A DNA stretch of 64,000 nt, from contig JACAXG010000069.1 in NCBI GenBank assembly GCA_018881555.1, positions 3,209,403-3,273,402 on the forward strand, read 5' to 3'. The notes beneath the pieces are model-generated. The model did no database searches and had not been told where the DNA came from. It saw only the letters and a program-made list of their open reading frames with translations. The position numbers and the translations under genes are program-made. Positions 23,396-36,479 of this stretch are shown here, piece by piece. Origin of the DNA: Amblyornis subalaris (lineage: Eukaryota > Chordata > Aves > Passeriformes > Ptilonorhynchidae). How positions within the stretch are numbered: the first letter of the stretch is position 1; each line of letters opens with the position of its first letter.

Positions 23396-26300
23396 CTGCA
23401 GTTAAGCACAGAAGAGAACTGAATAATTGATAAGTCTGCAGCTGTGATTTACTGCAAAATAGTTACTGCACTGGAGTTTAAATTCTTATGGTGCTTCGAA
23501 TTTTGTAATAAATTTGTGTAAAATTGGAAGGGCACTTATCCTCTATTGTCTTCTTTACACTTAACTAAAGATTTATAAGAACTACTGGTATAGTTCTGTT
23601 GGCTGAGGAAAAAACTAATTATGTATGATTATGCTGCCAGGTAATATCAATATCCCAAGAAGTACCCTTGACTTGGTTATAGCTATGCTATATGAAGAGT
23701 TTTTCTTTGGATAAGGTACAGGTATGCCAGGAGATAAGCCTCTTGGTTTCTTATGTGCTGTGTCATGTAAAGCCATGGTATTTTCCTATTCTGCAAATCA
23801 GATCAAAATTGGTATGTGAAGAGGAGTAAGCCCAATTTCTTTTACTGTCTGATGGGTACAATTGAGTTTGCAATGATATGATACACAAAGAGATGAAATT
23901 TTGCTCTCTGTGACTATACTCCTGCATATACTTAAGACATCTGTGGAATAGGTGTGCTGGAAATTAGCCTTATGAATCCTTTTGGGGTGTTATAAGTGAG
24001 AAGTACTGCACTTCTAACCAACTGTTACAGTAAAATAAAATCTGTATTATCAACAGAGGCTTCATTGGTTGATTTATGCTGCAGTGAAACACTAGTTTTT
24101 CAATAGATTCAATACATTTTATCAATTTTATTCAATAAAATTAATAAAATAAAATCAATATGATCAATGTGAGCTCCATCAGTTGATGTACACCAACAAA
24201 ACATTAGTAGCATTTCCATTTCCTGACTGTGTGACTTAAGTGCATATTACAAAGGAATACTCTTATTTTCGGGTGTCATGGGTATGTGGACAGAGAGCAG
24301 TAAGAACAGTGGTGTGCCTCGTCAGATAAAAAACAAAAGTGTGTTCAGCGAAGCGTGGATGCAAAGTGTTCAGCAAAATGTGCCCTTATTTAGTAAATTC
24401 AACAGATTGAGGACTGCAATTTGGCCATAACAGTACAGAATTACTAGCTACTGTTTGAACTGTGACTCAGCAGTATTGCAGGAATTCTTCTATATGCCCA
24501 CCAATATCTGAGGTTCCAAAGTGGTAGATCACAGGTTTGTTGCCAAGCTGTGTGTCCCATATGCATAGCGTAGCATCCAGGGAGTCAGCCTACTTAGTTA
24601 CAGGTTGTCCTCAGAAAGCCTCTGCTATGTGCTGCAATACTGAAGAGCTTGACTCCACCAACAGTTGTTTTCTCACTCCTTTTCCTTGTGAGATGAAAGG
24701 AGGACAGAGGAAGCACTTGCAGTGTTTATTCCAGGGGTGGAATAAAAAACTCTGAATGGGGAGCATGTGGCATTCTGCTGGCAGATAGAAGGATAGAAAG
24801 CAGCTTGTGATAGGAAAACAGATAAAGTAGAAGAGTGGAAAGAGTTGTGGGAGCCAAAACTTATTGCCCAAATTTGTAAGATTCATAGGTATGTTCTGTG
24901 TGATGTGTGTTATACAGAGGCACTCAACTTAGCAACCAACTCTGTTTTATTTATTTGAAAATTTATCTAAATCCCTTCTCAGATCACCATGTTACTCATG
25001 CTGAGACACTTTGATTTCATTATGTTGGTAAGTAGTATCAGAATAAAATAATAGAAAGACTATTGGCTTAGACACAAGGATCTATCAGATAAGGCTCAAA
25101 TGCTGACAGGTCAGCAAGCCTGGTTCTGTGTCCAGCTTTTCCACTTTTGAGAAGCAGCTGTCCACTTGCTGGTTTGTCCTGTGTGTAAGGAGACTTTCTT
25201 CAGCAATGATCTTCCAACTCTCTGCTTGATGCAGTAGGTAGGTCTTTTAATCCAACTATTTGAATTGACTTGTCCTTACAGAATAGAGAAGACCGCTCTC
25301 CAGAAGGACATTTTTTGTTGTATTTTAATTAATTGTGTTTGGATTTGGTGTTTACTACTTCGGAGCATTTAAGTGGAGGAGAGCAACAATTCATTCTCTA
25401 GTCAAAGTGAAATATGGATGATATTTTATAATTCTGTTGATACTCTTTCGTACAGGAGCTAAAGAATTAAGAAAAATATCAGCTGGGTGATATATTGGTC
25501 CATTTCATCAAAATTTGAAGTGTTTTTATTTTCACCTGGTTTCTGTCTGTAGGGTGCTTTCTGAATTCAACATTTCTGTAATGTGAGATGGAAAGCTTTC
25601 TAACATGCTTGGCCTATACCTGCATATTTAAATATGTGCTATATATAGCATTTATGTTGCATATAGTGCAGGCAATGGCAGTTTCATAGGATCTGTGGGA
25701 GCACTGTACACTGCATCCTTCCCCAGTAATTGTCCTGATGTTGCTTCTTCCATCACCTGACAGGAACATGAGAATTGGAATAATTTTTTCTGTTCTCATC
25801 TTCTTCATTTAAATTAAGAAGTTATATGTATTTCACACATTCCAAAAACATTTTTGGGAAGGTGCTTGTGCAACTACTGCAATCATACTTTTTTATTTTA
25901 AAACCTAATCCCTCTTTACAGTACATACGTTGATTATGTGTTTAAAGAAAAGAGGGGGCCTGGTGAGAGGAACAGAAGAATACCCAAATACTTCAGAAGT
26001 CAGGCATTCAACATAAGTATTGTAAGTGTGCAGGCAACAGCAGAGAAAGATTAAACCACCTGCCCTGGCTGATGAAGGCCTACTTCTCTGCTAAGATTCC
26101 GTTTACTTTTCTTTTTTTTACTCCTTATTTAACATGGATTATCTGTGGACTTATTTCAGGTTAGGATATTTTTAAGAGCATTCTTGTTGTCTGTTGTACT
26201 GGCTTATGCAGATGAAAATGCCATTATTTAATCTTTAAAATTAAAAAGATTCTTTCATATAAAATATTTTCCAAATATCTCCCAATGTGTCAGAAAACTG

Positions 26301-27183
26301 TTCTGAGGCAGCTTGTATAGAGCAAGGAGAAATCGGTGCAATCAGTCAAACTTATATTCTAAATCTCTGATTGTATGATTGGCCCAAAATAAAGAACACT
26401 TTAATTCTTGAAAAAATAGTCATTCTGATTAAAAGGCATGTTTTTTCTTCACACTACCTGCATAATTTTAAGTTGACTAGAAAGCAATTAAAAATGGACT
26501 TTCTCTTCCCTTTTTTTTCCACTGTACAAGGGTTCCTTTGAATTGAAAGTATTCAGCTTCCTTACCTCATTTTTTTTGCTCAGATACTTTTCTATATTAT
26601 TATTACACATCAATAGAGAACTATTATTTCTTCCTTTTATGAAACTTTTAAGTTTCCCCTTTACTAGTAAATGCAAAAAGTGCTTTTCATCAAGGCAACA
26701 TTCTTCATTCTGGTTCACCTATGCTAGTCAGGTTTGAGTCAGAGGCGTTTACTGATGATAATGCTGCAAAAAGAGGTATTTTGGGGACAGAAGGCAAATC
26801 CCTGGTATTATTCCATTTCTTCAGATACCGAACATTCCCAAGAACACTAACAATACACACCAGTGATATCTTTCAAAAGCTAAACTTTGTATATGTTTTT
26901 TGATCCAGAAATATATTTGGCACAAGTCTTGTTCATAAATACTGCTTAGTGAAATTGATGTTTTTAATTCACTATGAGTGGAAATATGCTGTAGGCTACA
27001 TTAAATCTCATTCCTCAACTGACGCTATCTGCTTTTCAAGCAGCTCAGGTGTATTCTTAGTGACCTCCATTCCCTGTTTGGCAAACATTATTCCATGAGG
27101 CATCACTGCTGGAAAAAACAACTCAAAAATCGATTTGAATTCTTAAATGACTGTCAGTGTGGTTCTGGTCCCTGCTCACAGCA
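23396..27183. other. Intronic sequence, nothing recognised
   Basis: This is AT-rich intron. A 9-bp perfect inverted repeat of A/T bases sits at 24124-24142. There are no repeat-family or coding signatures. Confidence 0.6.
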
Positions 27184-27978
27184 TCACAGAATCATAGAAT
27201 CATTAAGGTTGGAAGAGACCCTTAAGATCTTTGCAACAACTATCCCAGCACTGCCAAGTTCATCATTAAACCATGTCCCCCAGGGTCACGGGGAGGTCTT
27301 TTAAATATCCTCAGGGATGTTGGTTCGACCTCTTCCATGAGTAGCCTGTTCCAGTGCTTGACAACCCTTTCAGTGAAGACTTTTTTCCTAATATGCAATC
27401 TAAACACCCCTTGGCACAGCTTAAGGCCATTTCCTCCCCTGTCACTTGTTACCTGGAAGAAGAGACCAACCCCCACCTGGCTACAGTCTCCTTTCAGGTA
27501 GTTCTGGAAAGTGAGCCTCCTTTTCTCCAGGCTAAACAGCCCCAGCTACCTCAGTTGCTGCTGATAGGACTTGTGCTCCAGACCCTTACCCAGTTCCATT
27601 GCCCTTCTCTGGACTCGCTCCAGCCCCTCAATGTCTTTCTTGCAGTGAGGGGCCAGAACTGGACACAGGAGTTGAGGTGTGGCCTCACCAGTGCCGAGTA
27701 CAGGGGGACAATCACTGCCCTGGTCCTGCTGGCCACACTATTGCTGATCCAGGCCAGGATGCCATTGGCCTTCTTGGCCACCTGGGCACACCCTGGCTCA
27801 CATTCAGCTGCTGTCACCAGCACCTCCAGGTCCTTCTCCACTGGACAGCTTCCCAGCCACTCTGTCCCCAGCCCATGGAGCTGCTTTGGGTTGTCCTCAG
27901 GGCAGGACGCAGCACTTGGCCTTGACCTTCACACCACTGGCCTCAGCCCAGTGACCCAGCCTGTCCAAATCAGTGCTT
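27184..27978 (-). mobile_element. CR1 LINE fragment (about 0.8 kb) with partly open ORF2
   Basis: It has the inverted tail cagaatcatagaatcattaagg. On the minus strand the frame at 27551-27841 reads EKDLEVLVTAAECEPGCAQV, then AKKANGILAWISNSVASRTR and PLYSALVRPHLNSCVQFWP. This is the CR1 ORF2 region between the reverse transcriptase core and the C-terminus. Downstream the frame shifts and continues through [21 protein letters not shown] (27240-27476). The element is therefore 5'-truncated and frameshifted. The 208-codon frame on the + strand is a shadow. Confidence 0.94.
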
Positions 27979-28015
27979 GAAATCAGTAATGTTGTGCATC
28001 TTCTCTTCCTGACCT

Positions 28016-28280
28016 TGTTCTTTTTTTGCTTAGTTTTTGGAAATATTTTTTGTGGGTTTTTCTGGTTGGTTCGTTGGTTGGGTTTTTTTAGTTTGGTTTG
28101 GGGTTTTTTGTGGGTTTTGTTTGGTTTTTTTGTTTTATGGATTTTGGTTGGTTGGTTTTGTTTGTTTTTTGTTTGGTTTGGTTTTTTGGGGGGTTGTTTT
28201 TGTGGGTTATTTTATTTTGGTGTTTTGTTTGTTTGGTTTTTGTTTTGTTTTGTGTTTTTGTTGGTTTTAGTTTTGTTTTT
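28016..28280. repeat. G/T-only low-complexity tract (265 bp)
   Basis: Almost entirely T and G on the + strand, built from variable ggttt, gggttttt and ttggttgg units with very few A or C. It begins about 40 bp after the inverted CR1 copy ending at 27978. It gives spurious Phe/Gly/Trp/Val frames (118 codons) and a Lys/Thr/Asn frame on the other strand. Confidence 0.92.
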
Positions 28281-31200
28281 TCCACGGGTACTGGTAAAGT
28301 TCTGCTTTCCCCAAATGGTCATTTTGTAATAAGGACATGACTAAAGACCCAAAGGTAGCTGAGCATGCAGTTCCATGCTTTATGTATAAGCAACCTTTCC
28401 TTTCACATGTTTCTATAATAGTGCATTGTTTTCATAGCAATGACATTTCTTTCCCCTCAGAAATGTAGATCAAGGACATTTGTGGAAGAGGCAGTAAAAG
28501 AAGAACAGGAACAATTGCATTCCAACCAGATTCAATTTAACTTGTTTATGAGTAACTATTTCACTACCGTTCCAGATCTGCTCCTTAGTAATTAACAACT
28601 GAGGAAAGTCCTAATATTTTAATTAATATATGAATATATTATAGAGTTGAATAGTAGGTCTGCATGTGCAGATGGCCATCTCCACTGTGAACTGTTATGC
28701 TTTAGTTAAAATGGAAAAATAGAGAATAACTCTACTAGAATATAAATGTATCTGTGGACAGTGAGATTACAAGAAATAGTTGTCTGTTCTGGCATAAAGG
28801 AAGGTAAAACTAATTATTCATGTCCTGTGAGTGGCTGAGATGAATGGGAAGCAGCAGATTCTGAAAATTCTTCTGATACCCGAGACTGAAAGTGTCAAAG
28901 ACCAATTGATGTTTTTGTTTGCCTTACTTTGCACATCCAGAAAGCTAACAAGAGCTGGGGTTTGGATTTCCTAACACTGACTTGGTGTAGAGCCCAATAT
29001 GTCTCATAGCAGTGGTTGTGACTCTGCTGACATAAGTGCCAAATATCTCGTTCCTGGGCAGCAGAGAGAAGGAAGGGTTTTCTCTCTCTATAATGACTTC
29101 CTGCAGGATGCGGTAAGACAACAATCATGTACTGGCTGGATTCTAGCTAGAAGATTAAGAAGGAAAATATTTCAGGGAAAACAACATCACTGCTCTTCTG
29201 TTTAAATCTGATTCAAACCATAGAGGAACTACTAATTTTAATAAATCATAGAGTCGTATAGATGTGTTTCTATTGGAGTTTCCATATTCTGTTTTTTCTG
29301 TTGTGTGTTCCCTTGAGTCCTAGGAGGTAAATCCTTTGTCTTACTAAAGAACCCTCCAGTAGATTCTTTCATTCCGTTTCAATGTTAAATTTAGGTATCT
29401 TTTCTAACGATCATATAAGGGGATATGACTTAGATCAGTTTAAAAAAAAGTCTGCATTTTAGCAATGCAGTATTTATTGGAATTCTTCACTTCTTACAGT
29501 CCTACAGGACAGGAACAATGAGAATCTCGATTTACAAAACACTTTTTATCTTTAGACTTCTATAATTTCAGAATTTTAACATTCTAGCTCCTAAGTGGCA
29601 CATGAAACAAGAAGATCATAAATAAAAGAGTGTAATTCTCACAATTAACTGTATTTAATAGCTGACGATTGAAGGCAAGTAACAGACTTTTCTAGCTGGG
29701 AGAAATCACATGAGAGCTGTGACAGTTTGTCCTAGCTTTTCTTGATAATGAAAGTAACTTAGACATTTTACATATTATGGACTGAAGTATTGCTGCTTTG
29801 CCCTTAATCTTTTGCATATGGTAGTCCAGAGCTCCTTTTGGATGACTAGTTAATATGGGGCATTCTTTTCCTATAAGGAAGCCAGTGTATGGACCTTTAG
29901 AAGAAACAGCATCATTCTTTGAAGTGAATTTAATAACAGGGCAAGATGTTCTCTTTCTAAAGCATCCTTTTTTTATTACAGTAATAAAAAAAAGCTCTCA
30001 GAAGAATAATTCTACAACACTTTGTGGAACATGAAAGCCGTGTGCCATTTAAAGACTCTCTCCATCAGGCTTTAACTCAGCTGTCAGCCTTACCAACAGC
30101 TTTGGCTGGCATCCTTAGCAGCTGACAGTCTAGCAAATCCCTGGCCTGTACACCTGGCCTTGTCTCCCTGCTAATGTACAAGGGAAGCTCAGTTGTTTTG
30201 TATTGTTATTCTGCCAGTTTCTGGATGATATTCTTTTCAGCTTTTATTTTATTGTGCCTATCTTTGGCTCTGTCCTGATCTGTATATCAGCTTCTGCAGT
30301 GTATTCTCTGACTGACTTCTTAGCCTTTCTTCTGTCATGCCTGCTTCAAGCTGTGGACCCTGTGTTATTCTGTGTCTGGCATTCCTGTTGTTTCACGTGC
30401 CTTCAAACAAGATCTAGCCTGGCGGCGTGCGTTCACTTCTGCTTGTGCACATAGCAGAAGTTAAGCATAACTCTTTTTCTTGACGTTCTAGGTTTTCTTT
30501 CTGATCTGGCCACACTTGTACTCCTGCTTCTTGTCTCTAGGGCTTCTATTCAAGTTGGAGGACAATGACACTCAACATTTCCCATCCCTAAGTGCTAGCT
30601 TAATTTGTGTTTTCAGCTAGCCTTCAAGTCCCAACTTCAACAGCAACTGATGATGAAAATCAGAGGACGGCAGTATTTAAAAGGTGAAACAAGAAGTTCG
30701 TCAAATTTGTTAGGAGAAGGAGTGTTTACATGCATATATCTATGAATTGACAAGATATTAATGAGATCTTCTTCAAGCCTTTGTATTTTCATAGCAGCAA
30801 GCTTATAAGTGTTCTCAACATTTCTTCTACAACTTTATTTTTCAGGCCCAGAAGGACCTGTACAAGACAGTCTTTTAATATGGATGAGCTCTTAAGCATT
30901 TTCTCTACACTTCAGAGCTTATTTTAGACCAGCTCTAAGTGGAACATCTAATTCTGCTGCAGTGGGTAAATGCTTCAGGCATTGTGGATTTCTGAGAAAA
31001 CAATACTCTGTGTAAAGCATTGAGTATTGAATCACAGTCATGACCACATCACTGCATATAGAAAGCATTGATCTGGTATAAACTTTCACTGTATCAAATT
31101 TGCATGATAAATGTTTGAGATCCCTTTGCATGAGACAGCTTTATATCATATTTACCTAAGTTACTCTAATCTTAAATTGAATCAATAATGTCTGTCATTC

Positions 31201-31650
31201 TGCAAGTTATGTACAATCATGGTGTAAAATTAGTTTCTATAAAGGAATATTCTGGGTAATTCAGTAAAAATGTGCCAAGGTGCCTGTTCTGGGTCTGGAT
31301 CAATTTTATACTTCCATATGTTCTCTTATACTTGTGGAAGCATAAATGTCATTAGCAAGTAACTCAGAAGGTCCTAAAATATAGCTGAAAAAGACAAAAT
31401 TTCTAGCAGAATCCAGTTCCTCTGATAACTGCATGTATTTTCCACAAGTCTTGGTTAAAAAAACTTTATATAAACATCAAGCTATAATACACCAGAAGAC
31501 TACCTTTATAGTATTTAAGATCATTAAGGAAAGCAATGGAAATGTATTAACTTGTTACTATCCTTGGGACATGGACAGATGCAGAGAAGATGGGTAATTT
31601 CCATACTGAAATATAATGTAAATATCTTATCACTTTCAGGGGTTTTGTCT

Positions 31651-31765
31651 GAAACAAAACCAAAAACAACAAAATCCCCGTAAGTAAAACAAACAAACAA
31701 AAACCAACCAACCAAAAAAAAAAAAAAAAAACAAACCACAAAAACCCCAAAGCAAAACAGAAAAG
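31651..31765. repeat. C/A-rich low-complexity tract
   Basis: The strand-complement type of the 28016 tract: aaaccaaaaacaac, caaacaaacaaaaaccaacc, an A run of about 19, and accccaaag. Confidence 0.9.
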
Positions 31766-34142
31766 CTCCACATGCATATTATTATCTTAATATTCCTTAG
31801 ATAGAGATTTCATTCATAAAAGGAAATATGGAATTTTAATATTTTAGTGCAATATCCATAATATTAAGGCTGAAAATTGTGTTGATGTGTTTTTCAGGAA
31901 ATTGAAACAGTTTTCAGACTTTTACCTATGAGCTTTTGAGGAAGTGCTGAATTGTAATAAGTCACCCATATTTAGAGGAGACTGTCTAAATAGTTTTTTT
32001 TCCCTTATTCAGAAGCTATGGTTAGATACATTGCAGCATGAAGAAATCAATCCTTTTCTATGCTCCCCCTGAAAAAATTGTTGGTACAATCCAAGAATAC
32101 ATTTGTGCTATAAAATTATGGTTTTCACCTAACCTGCCTCGTATTAAGAAAACTGCAGCACAGATTGTTGCATTTTTGTATGAGTTCAGTATACAGAGAT
32201 ATTAATTTCTTCTTGCAAATTGCTTTCTATTTTTCTTGTCAGATGAATTTGTCAAGATATATAATGTGGGAATATTAGTACAAATAGTTGTAATTTCTCT
32301 GATGTCTGACCTACCATATATGACTAGTTTAATGGACATGAAAGGCTTTTTCTTTAAATGTCTGGTGTAAAGATGGTTTCAATAGTGACTTATACAACAG
32401 ACAGTAAATAAATGATAGTCAACAATTAAAAATAAGTAGTTGAACCTTGGTAATGCATATGTTGTTATGCAGCTCACCCTTTACAAAAATTCATTTGGAA
32501 AGTAAAGAATTAAAATAACTGTGCTTTTCTGCTAGAATTCATGTTAATTTGATCTGTCCTCTGAGGAGTTAAAGTCTCCTAAAAGAAAAAAAAATGCAAA
32601 GAAGTTGGTGTTGCTTCAGTTTGTCATAATTAAAATTATTCTGGAGGTACTGGAAGCCTAATTCTACAGCCCTTAAAAAATGGTCCATCTGTTGCAGCAG
32701 GCTTGAGGAGAATCTTCCTACAAATACATATAAATATAACCTTGCAATATCTCTTGAGAAGAAGGAAATTAAATATGCAGAGAGGAAAAATTTTAAATAA
32801 GATAAATCAGTCTCCCTGTGCCATGTTTACAAACATAAACAACTAGGCCTAGGGCCTAAGGCCTCCACAAACAGAGAAATAGTGGACTCTCAACTTAGAA
32901 AACAGAAGTAAATATTCTTTTTTAATACTGTCAATTGTAGCAGACTTGGTTGGTGCTTCTTAGACATATGTGGGCTGTATGGTGTAAATTGCAGCATTTT
33001 CACTTTTAACTAAATGGGAAATAAATCTCTTGAGTAACTGTTTGAAGAACTACACAGACAAGAAACAAAATACCCACCTAATGTAATTGATGAAAACCTT
33101 CATGCTAAGAATATAGAATGTCAGCCTTGAGGGTCATGAACAAAACCGAGAAACAAGCTAATATTAGCTGCTTAGCTCAGGTAAGAAACTTCTACTCATT
33201 CTGTGGGTTTGAAGCGCAATTCCTCCATAAAGTATGGAATTAAAAATACATAAATTAAATATGTTACTATATTTGCTTTTCATACAGTTCTCTTTGTCAA
33301 GCCACAGTGTGGAGAAGTACCTATTCATAATAGTTTAAAAAAAAACCTGTCAATTAAATGAATCATAATAATTATCTTAGGATAGTTTTCATATATGTAG
33401 AAAAAAATAACCGTCTATATTTTAGTTCATTTACTAGACTCTACAAAGCAGTGACTTTCAGATCTCTTTAGCTCAGGCTGAACTTGCAACACAATACTTG
33501 GTGTGTTAGTGAAGTAAATATCCACCATAGGTCAGAAAACAATACAAGTCCAACACAAAATAAAAAGAAAAAAGGACACATTTAAGAGTTTACCTTCTGT
33601 ACAGGTTTTGGGGTTTCTTTTATCCCTAGTGATAAAAATCAAGTTATTTTACAAGCTACTCATATTTCTCTAATTTACAAAGAGTTTAATCTCAGAAGTT
33701 ATTCTACTTAAAGAATAAATTGTGAATTTCAACGCTTAACCAGAATTGGCAGCTCAAATATCCTATTAAAAAATAGAAGTTCTGGTAACTCATGTCTTTG
33801 TAAACAGTTAAAATATTGGTCTCCTTTAAAATTCTTGGGGTTTTTTGTAAGGTAGTAGCACTGTCAAGTATTCAAGTTCTACTCTGCTTTTTTTTCCTGA
33901 TTAAACTAGAGATTGGCTCCTTCTGCTTTTATTCTAAATTTAAATAACCATGGTACAGTAGCACATGTCAGCTATGGGGAAAACATTGCCAATTTCATAA
34001 AGTGGTTATGAAAGAACTCTATCCAAAGCTTAGTGGCTATTCAGCAGCATATAGATGATGGGACATGCTATTGGGTTTTACAGCAGAGAGGTTTATTATT
34101 ACTTTGTTTAGTGTTTGTATATATATGAATTTATTATACAAG

Positions 34143-34205
34143 TCATAGCATAGAAACAGAACCCTCAAAAGATCATTTGGTCCAACCTTTCATGGGAAAA
34201 AGACC
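34143..34205 (-). mobile_element. Possible degenerate CR1 3' end
   Basis: The segment catagcatagaaacagaacc, then aaagatcatttggtccaacc, resembles an inverted CR1 3' terminus (tail, then gatcat..agtccaacc) with many changes. It is short and weak, and could be another repeat or chance. Confidence 0.4.
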
Positions 34206-35993
34206 CTAGATTTGGTAAAAAAAAAAAAAATTGAATTGTTAAAAATAAATAGAGAGGTTGGAAATGCAAAGGAATTTTATTATTGTTCTTATTTTTGCAT
34301 TTTCCCTGGATCATTCCCGAGAAGTCTATGTAGGATATATAAAATAGCATCAGTATTGACAACAGGTTTTTAAAAAGCAGATGTCAGCAAAGTCTAGCTC
34401 AGAAATCCATTCCTCTAACTCAATAAAATGCAGGAAAACATTGCTGGATTTACGTGGCTTCTATGTTGTTTGTCTATATGTTGAGTAATCAGCTTACTCC
34501 TAATTTACGGGAGTCGAATTCAGTGCTCACTGCTGCCAGGAGTCAGAGCCACTATTCTGTTCTTCATGCAGAAAGTCCAACCTGCAGGATCTGGAGATAA
34601 GTCTCGTCCTTCCATGTTTGTCTGTTGAAGACAGAAGTCTTCTCCTTCAATGTCTGTCTGCATTCCTAAGGCCACAGACAAGAGAGGGAATTCACTAGGT
34701 GAGGAGAGTCAAGAGACAAGAACACTTTCCTGAAAGGTGGGAACAGTCTTCAGCCCTTGGACTGTCCAGGGTATTGATCTCTTATATCTCCTGCCTGGAT
34801 CAGAGCTGTATCTGTGAGGTTAACATATAAAAATGATGACACCATAGCCACCACAGAACTGAGGTTTTCATGAGAAAAGTGGCAGTAGCTGCAGTATTTT
34901 GTGCTGAACTCAATATTGACAGCACACATCAAAATCTGTTGTTAAGGGAAACTCCTTGGGGTTTTAGTTACCTGGCTTCCTAGTTTGCAATTTTCAAATA
35001 TGTTTATAGTAACAGGAGGGACAGTTGACCTAGACAGGAGGGGCAAGTTTTACACAAGTACAAGTACATCATTAATAGGACTATTAAAAATGATAAGGTG
35101 AGCACATATATGGTTAACCAGGCAAGAAAGCTGTGTATTGTATACTTGACATTTGAATTCTCTATCAGACATGTCCACACAGGACTGGAATAACTCAAGA
35201 AGATACTTGGCAGCTCCTGAGTTTTAAGAGACAAGTCACAACTATGTATATATGTGATGCATCTACGAAAAAAATGGGTAATAGCAAATACTGTAAGTAT
35301 TAACAACTAAATTACCACAAATCATGGCAAAATGTATTTGAATATCCAAATAGGTATTAGCTATACCCAGAGCTCTTATTAAATGTGGGAAATATCGTCT
35401 TCAAATAAGGCTATCTTTTCTCTGTTCAGCTACACATTGACTGTGTAGTTTAAATGACCTTACTTACATTAATGTAATTTATAGATTGCCTTCTGGCAGC
35501 ATTCAGCAGGGCTTGGAAAGAGTATGCGACTCACAATTAGATCAATTTCAGAGTACCACTTCGTATGACCCATAATACACACCTTTGCACAGCAAATGTG
35601 AATCACAGATATATTATTGCTCTTTATTTACAGTAGTTCACACACTGCTTCTTGTTTATCAGGGATGGGCCCGACTCTGGCTCTAGGCAGCTCAGTGTGA
35701 TACTGACCACAGGTGGTAATCGGTCAGCTCACAATGGGTGATTACAGGAGGTCAATGGCTTACTGTAAGCAGTATAGCAGGAGAGTATAGTAAAGGAATG
35801 AGGTGGAATAGGGCTAAAGGCAGAGCTAAGGGAGCTGCCCTGTACACAGTAGAAGCAGACACAACAGAGAATCAGGTGAAAATAGAGTCGTGGATGAGGG
35901 AATGGATGAAGTGCCATAGCTGGTAAACAGAAGTTGGTTAAACTCTGGTGATGTGCAATGCACAGCTCTTCTCTCAGTGCAGTGATGTGTGTT

Positions 35994-36020
35994 GTACAGC
36001 CAGCATCCTACTGGCTGTAC
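35994..36020. repeat. 10-bp inverted repeat, 7-nt loop
   Basis: GTACAGCCAG, loop catccta, CTGGCTGTAC, perfect over the arms. Confidence 0.85.
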
Positions 36021-36444
36021 CCAAACTGACAAATCCTGGCTTGTCACATGTGAGTGGTGGCTGCCAGCTGGCACAATAGATACTGAAAATAAAGAGGGAA
36101 ACTTCTGCAGGCCTGAAAGCCTAAGATGCTGCACTGGAGCTGAACCAGGAAGCCTCAGCAGCAAGATTCCTCTTCTGACGATAGCGCTTGAATTCACACT
36201 GCAACACATCCTCTTTACTGTGGCTGGCAATTATCTTCTGAAGATACATATTTTTATGCTAAGTTTTCAATTTTTGGCAGCTTCGGTAAGCACTTCTTTT
36301 GATTTTCATTGAAACACATGGTAGAGGATCCCCCTAAAATATGAGCTGTTTTGATCCCTGTCCCTGCTTAAAGAAAAAAGCTAGTTGTTATATAGGTTTT
36401 TCATTGAAAAAGATGTCACAGTTGCTTCTTAAAAACTCTTTGAA

Positions 36445-36479
36445 AATCTAATCTAATCTAATCTAATCTAATCTAATCT
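36445..36479. repeat. (AATCT)7 perfect pentanucleotide array
   Basis: Seven exact copies of AATCT (35 bp), directly followed by tgatct. Confidence 0.95.

Noticed and set aside
27354..27980. 208-codon + strand open frame
   Set aside because: It is the reverse strand of a CR1 copy whose true coding sense is minus, and the + strand product has no family similarity.
28037..28329. Hydrophobic Phe/Gly/Trp-rich frames that look like a membrane protein
   Set aside because: They are translations of a G/T-only low-complexity tract, and all three frames give similar hydrophobic text.
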